From: Flavobacterium anhuiense
Lineage (GTDB): Bacteria > Bacteroidota > Bacteroidia > Flavobacteriales > Flavobacteriaceae
Direction of reading: 5' to 3'
NCBI RefSeq assembly: GCF_004151235.1
Contig: NZ_JUIV01000009.1
Span: forward strand, 62,001 to 126,000
DNA length: 64,000 bases
The number at the start of each line of letters is the position of its first letter. Within the stretch, counting starts at the first letter, position 1. The position numbers and the translations under genes are program-made. Of the stretch, positions 63,742 through 64,000 are shown piece after piece. The notes under the pieces were generated by a model. That model searched no databases and was not told the DNA's origin. It saw only the letters and a list, made by a program, of their open reading frames with translations.

Positions 63742-64000
63742 TTACCAGTTAACATATATGATTCGTTTTTTCCAAGCTAATTTGATGATGCTCAAATTCC
63801 AGTTTAATTTGTCTAACAAAATATCTTGTGTTTTTCGCTCCATGGTGATTACAGGACTTTCGTCACCATTAATGTCTAATTTCCCCGGGCGTTGCAAGAA
63901 TTCGTTTTGAAGCAATTCTGCCGATGATTTTTTCATAATATCCCAATTGCTTAATACCGCTTGCAGCATTGTAAAGGCTTCTTTCTTCATTTCTTCTGAG
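63742..64000 (-). CDS. Contractile injection system tape-measure protein, C-terminus only
   Basis: The open frame continues past the window edge (the codons before M at 63990 read S-E-E), so only the C-terminal 86 residues are visible. The pattern MLQAVLSNWDIMKKSSAELLQNEFLQRPGKLD...RKTQDILLDKLNWNLSIIKLAWKKRIIYVNW matches the end of the CIS tape-measure family (CIS_tmp), including FLQRxGKL and the terminal W-x-x-S-x-I-K-L-x-W-x-x-x-I-x-V-x-W. This identifies the locus as an eCIS. It is 11 bp upstream of the NTase-fold gene. Confidence 0.8.
   Translation of the reverse strand, partial: SEEMKKEAFTMLQAVLSNWDIMKKSSAELLQNEFLQRPGKLDINGDESPVITMERKTQDILLDKLNWNLSIIKLAWKKRIIYVNW

Overview
The window is a chromosomal segment of a member of the Bacteroidota, most likely a Flavobacterium. 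The evidence is the AT-rich DNA, the near absence of Shine-Dalgarno sequences, repeated TAnnTTTG-type -7 promoter elements, a C-terminal type IX secretion (T9SS) sorting domain on one secreted enzyme, many small lipoproteins, and intergenic repeats such as a CCCGATAG/CTATCGGG palindrome that resemble Flavobacterium repeats. No rRNA, tRNA, CRISPR array, transposase or integrase was recognised.

Layout. 1-3667 (minus): aspT, aspD and the start of a periplasmic L-asparaginase gene, forming an asparagine to aspartate to alanine decarboxylation and antiport operon. 3982-6694: a DUF1254/DUF1214 lipoprotein gene divergent from a luciferase-like flavin oxidoreductase. 6892-14788: a polysaccharide-lyase-14-like lipoprotein, KatG, a small lipoprotein with a CPA2 antiporter, and an unknown secreted protein. 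14838-18659: a NIPSNAP/DUF1579-like pair divergent from an HxlR regulator, then Tat-exported aldo-keto reductase and polysaccharide deacetylase. 18875-28978 (minus): a TPR histidine kinase and an NtrC-type regulator, followed by a mostly exported set of hydrolases (two alpha/beta hydrolases, a YtcJ-type amidohydrolase, an MBL-fold protein with a depleted metal site) and an alginate-export-type porin. 29172-35931: phosphoethanolamine transferase, amino-acid permease and small accessory genes. 36252-40383: a trypsin-like protease, a membrane-anchored protein and a Schlafen/AlbA_2 protein in a row, followed by an HTH regulator; this is a candidate defence or stress cassette. 40669-48941: GH87 alpha-glucanase with T9SS sorting domain, beta-barrel protein, AraC regulator with SDR, Dyp peroxidase, bestrophin. 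49046-52390: fdhD and a YdeP-type molybdoenzyme. 52607-64000 (minus): one end of an extracellular contractile injection system (eCIS) locus.

The eCIS end holds the C-terminus of a tape-measure protein, an NTase-fold protein, two tandem glycosyltransferase-like paralogues, two DUF4157 proteins (one with a C-terminal HNH/NUC-like nuclease region), a possible SUKH-type immunity protein, a peptidoglycan-binding/CHAP-like protein and the AAA+ ATPase. The nuclease plus putative immunity gene, and the glycosyltransferase/NTase insertion, are the most unusual parts.

A second system-level signal is regulatory. A 22-bp palindrome (GTTTCAAATTA and its mirror) lies upstream of aspT, of the DUF1254 lipoprotein gene and of the beta-barrel gene, at 42, 32 and 42 bp from a perfect TAnnTTTG box. 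This suggests an unrecognised activator regulon.
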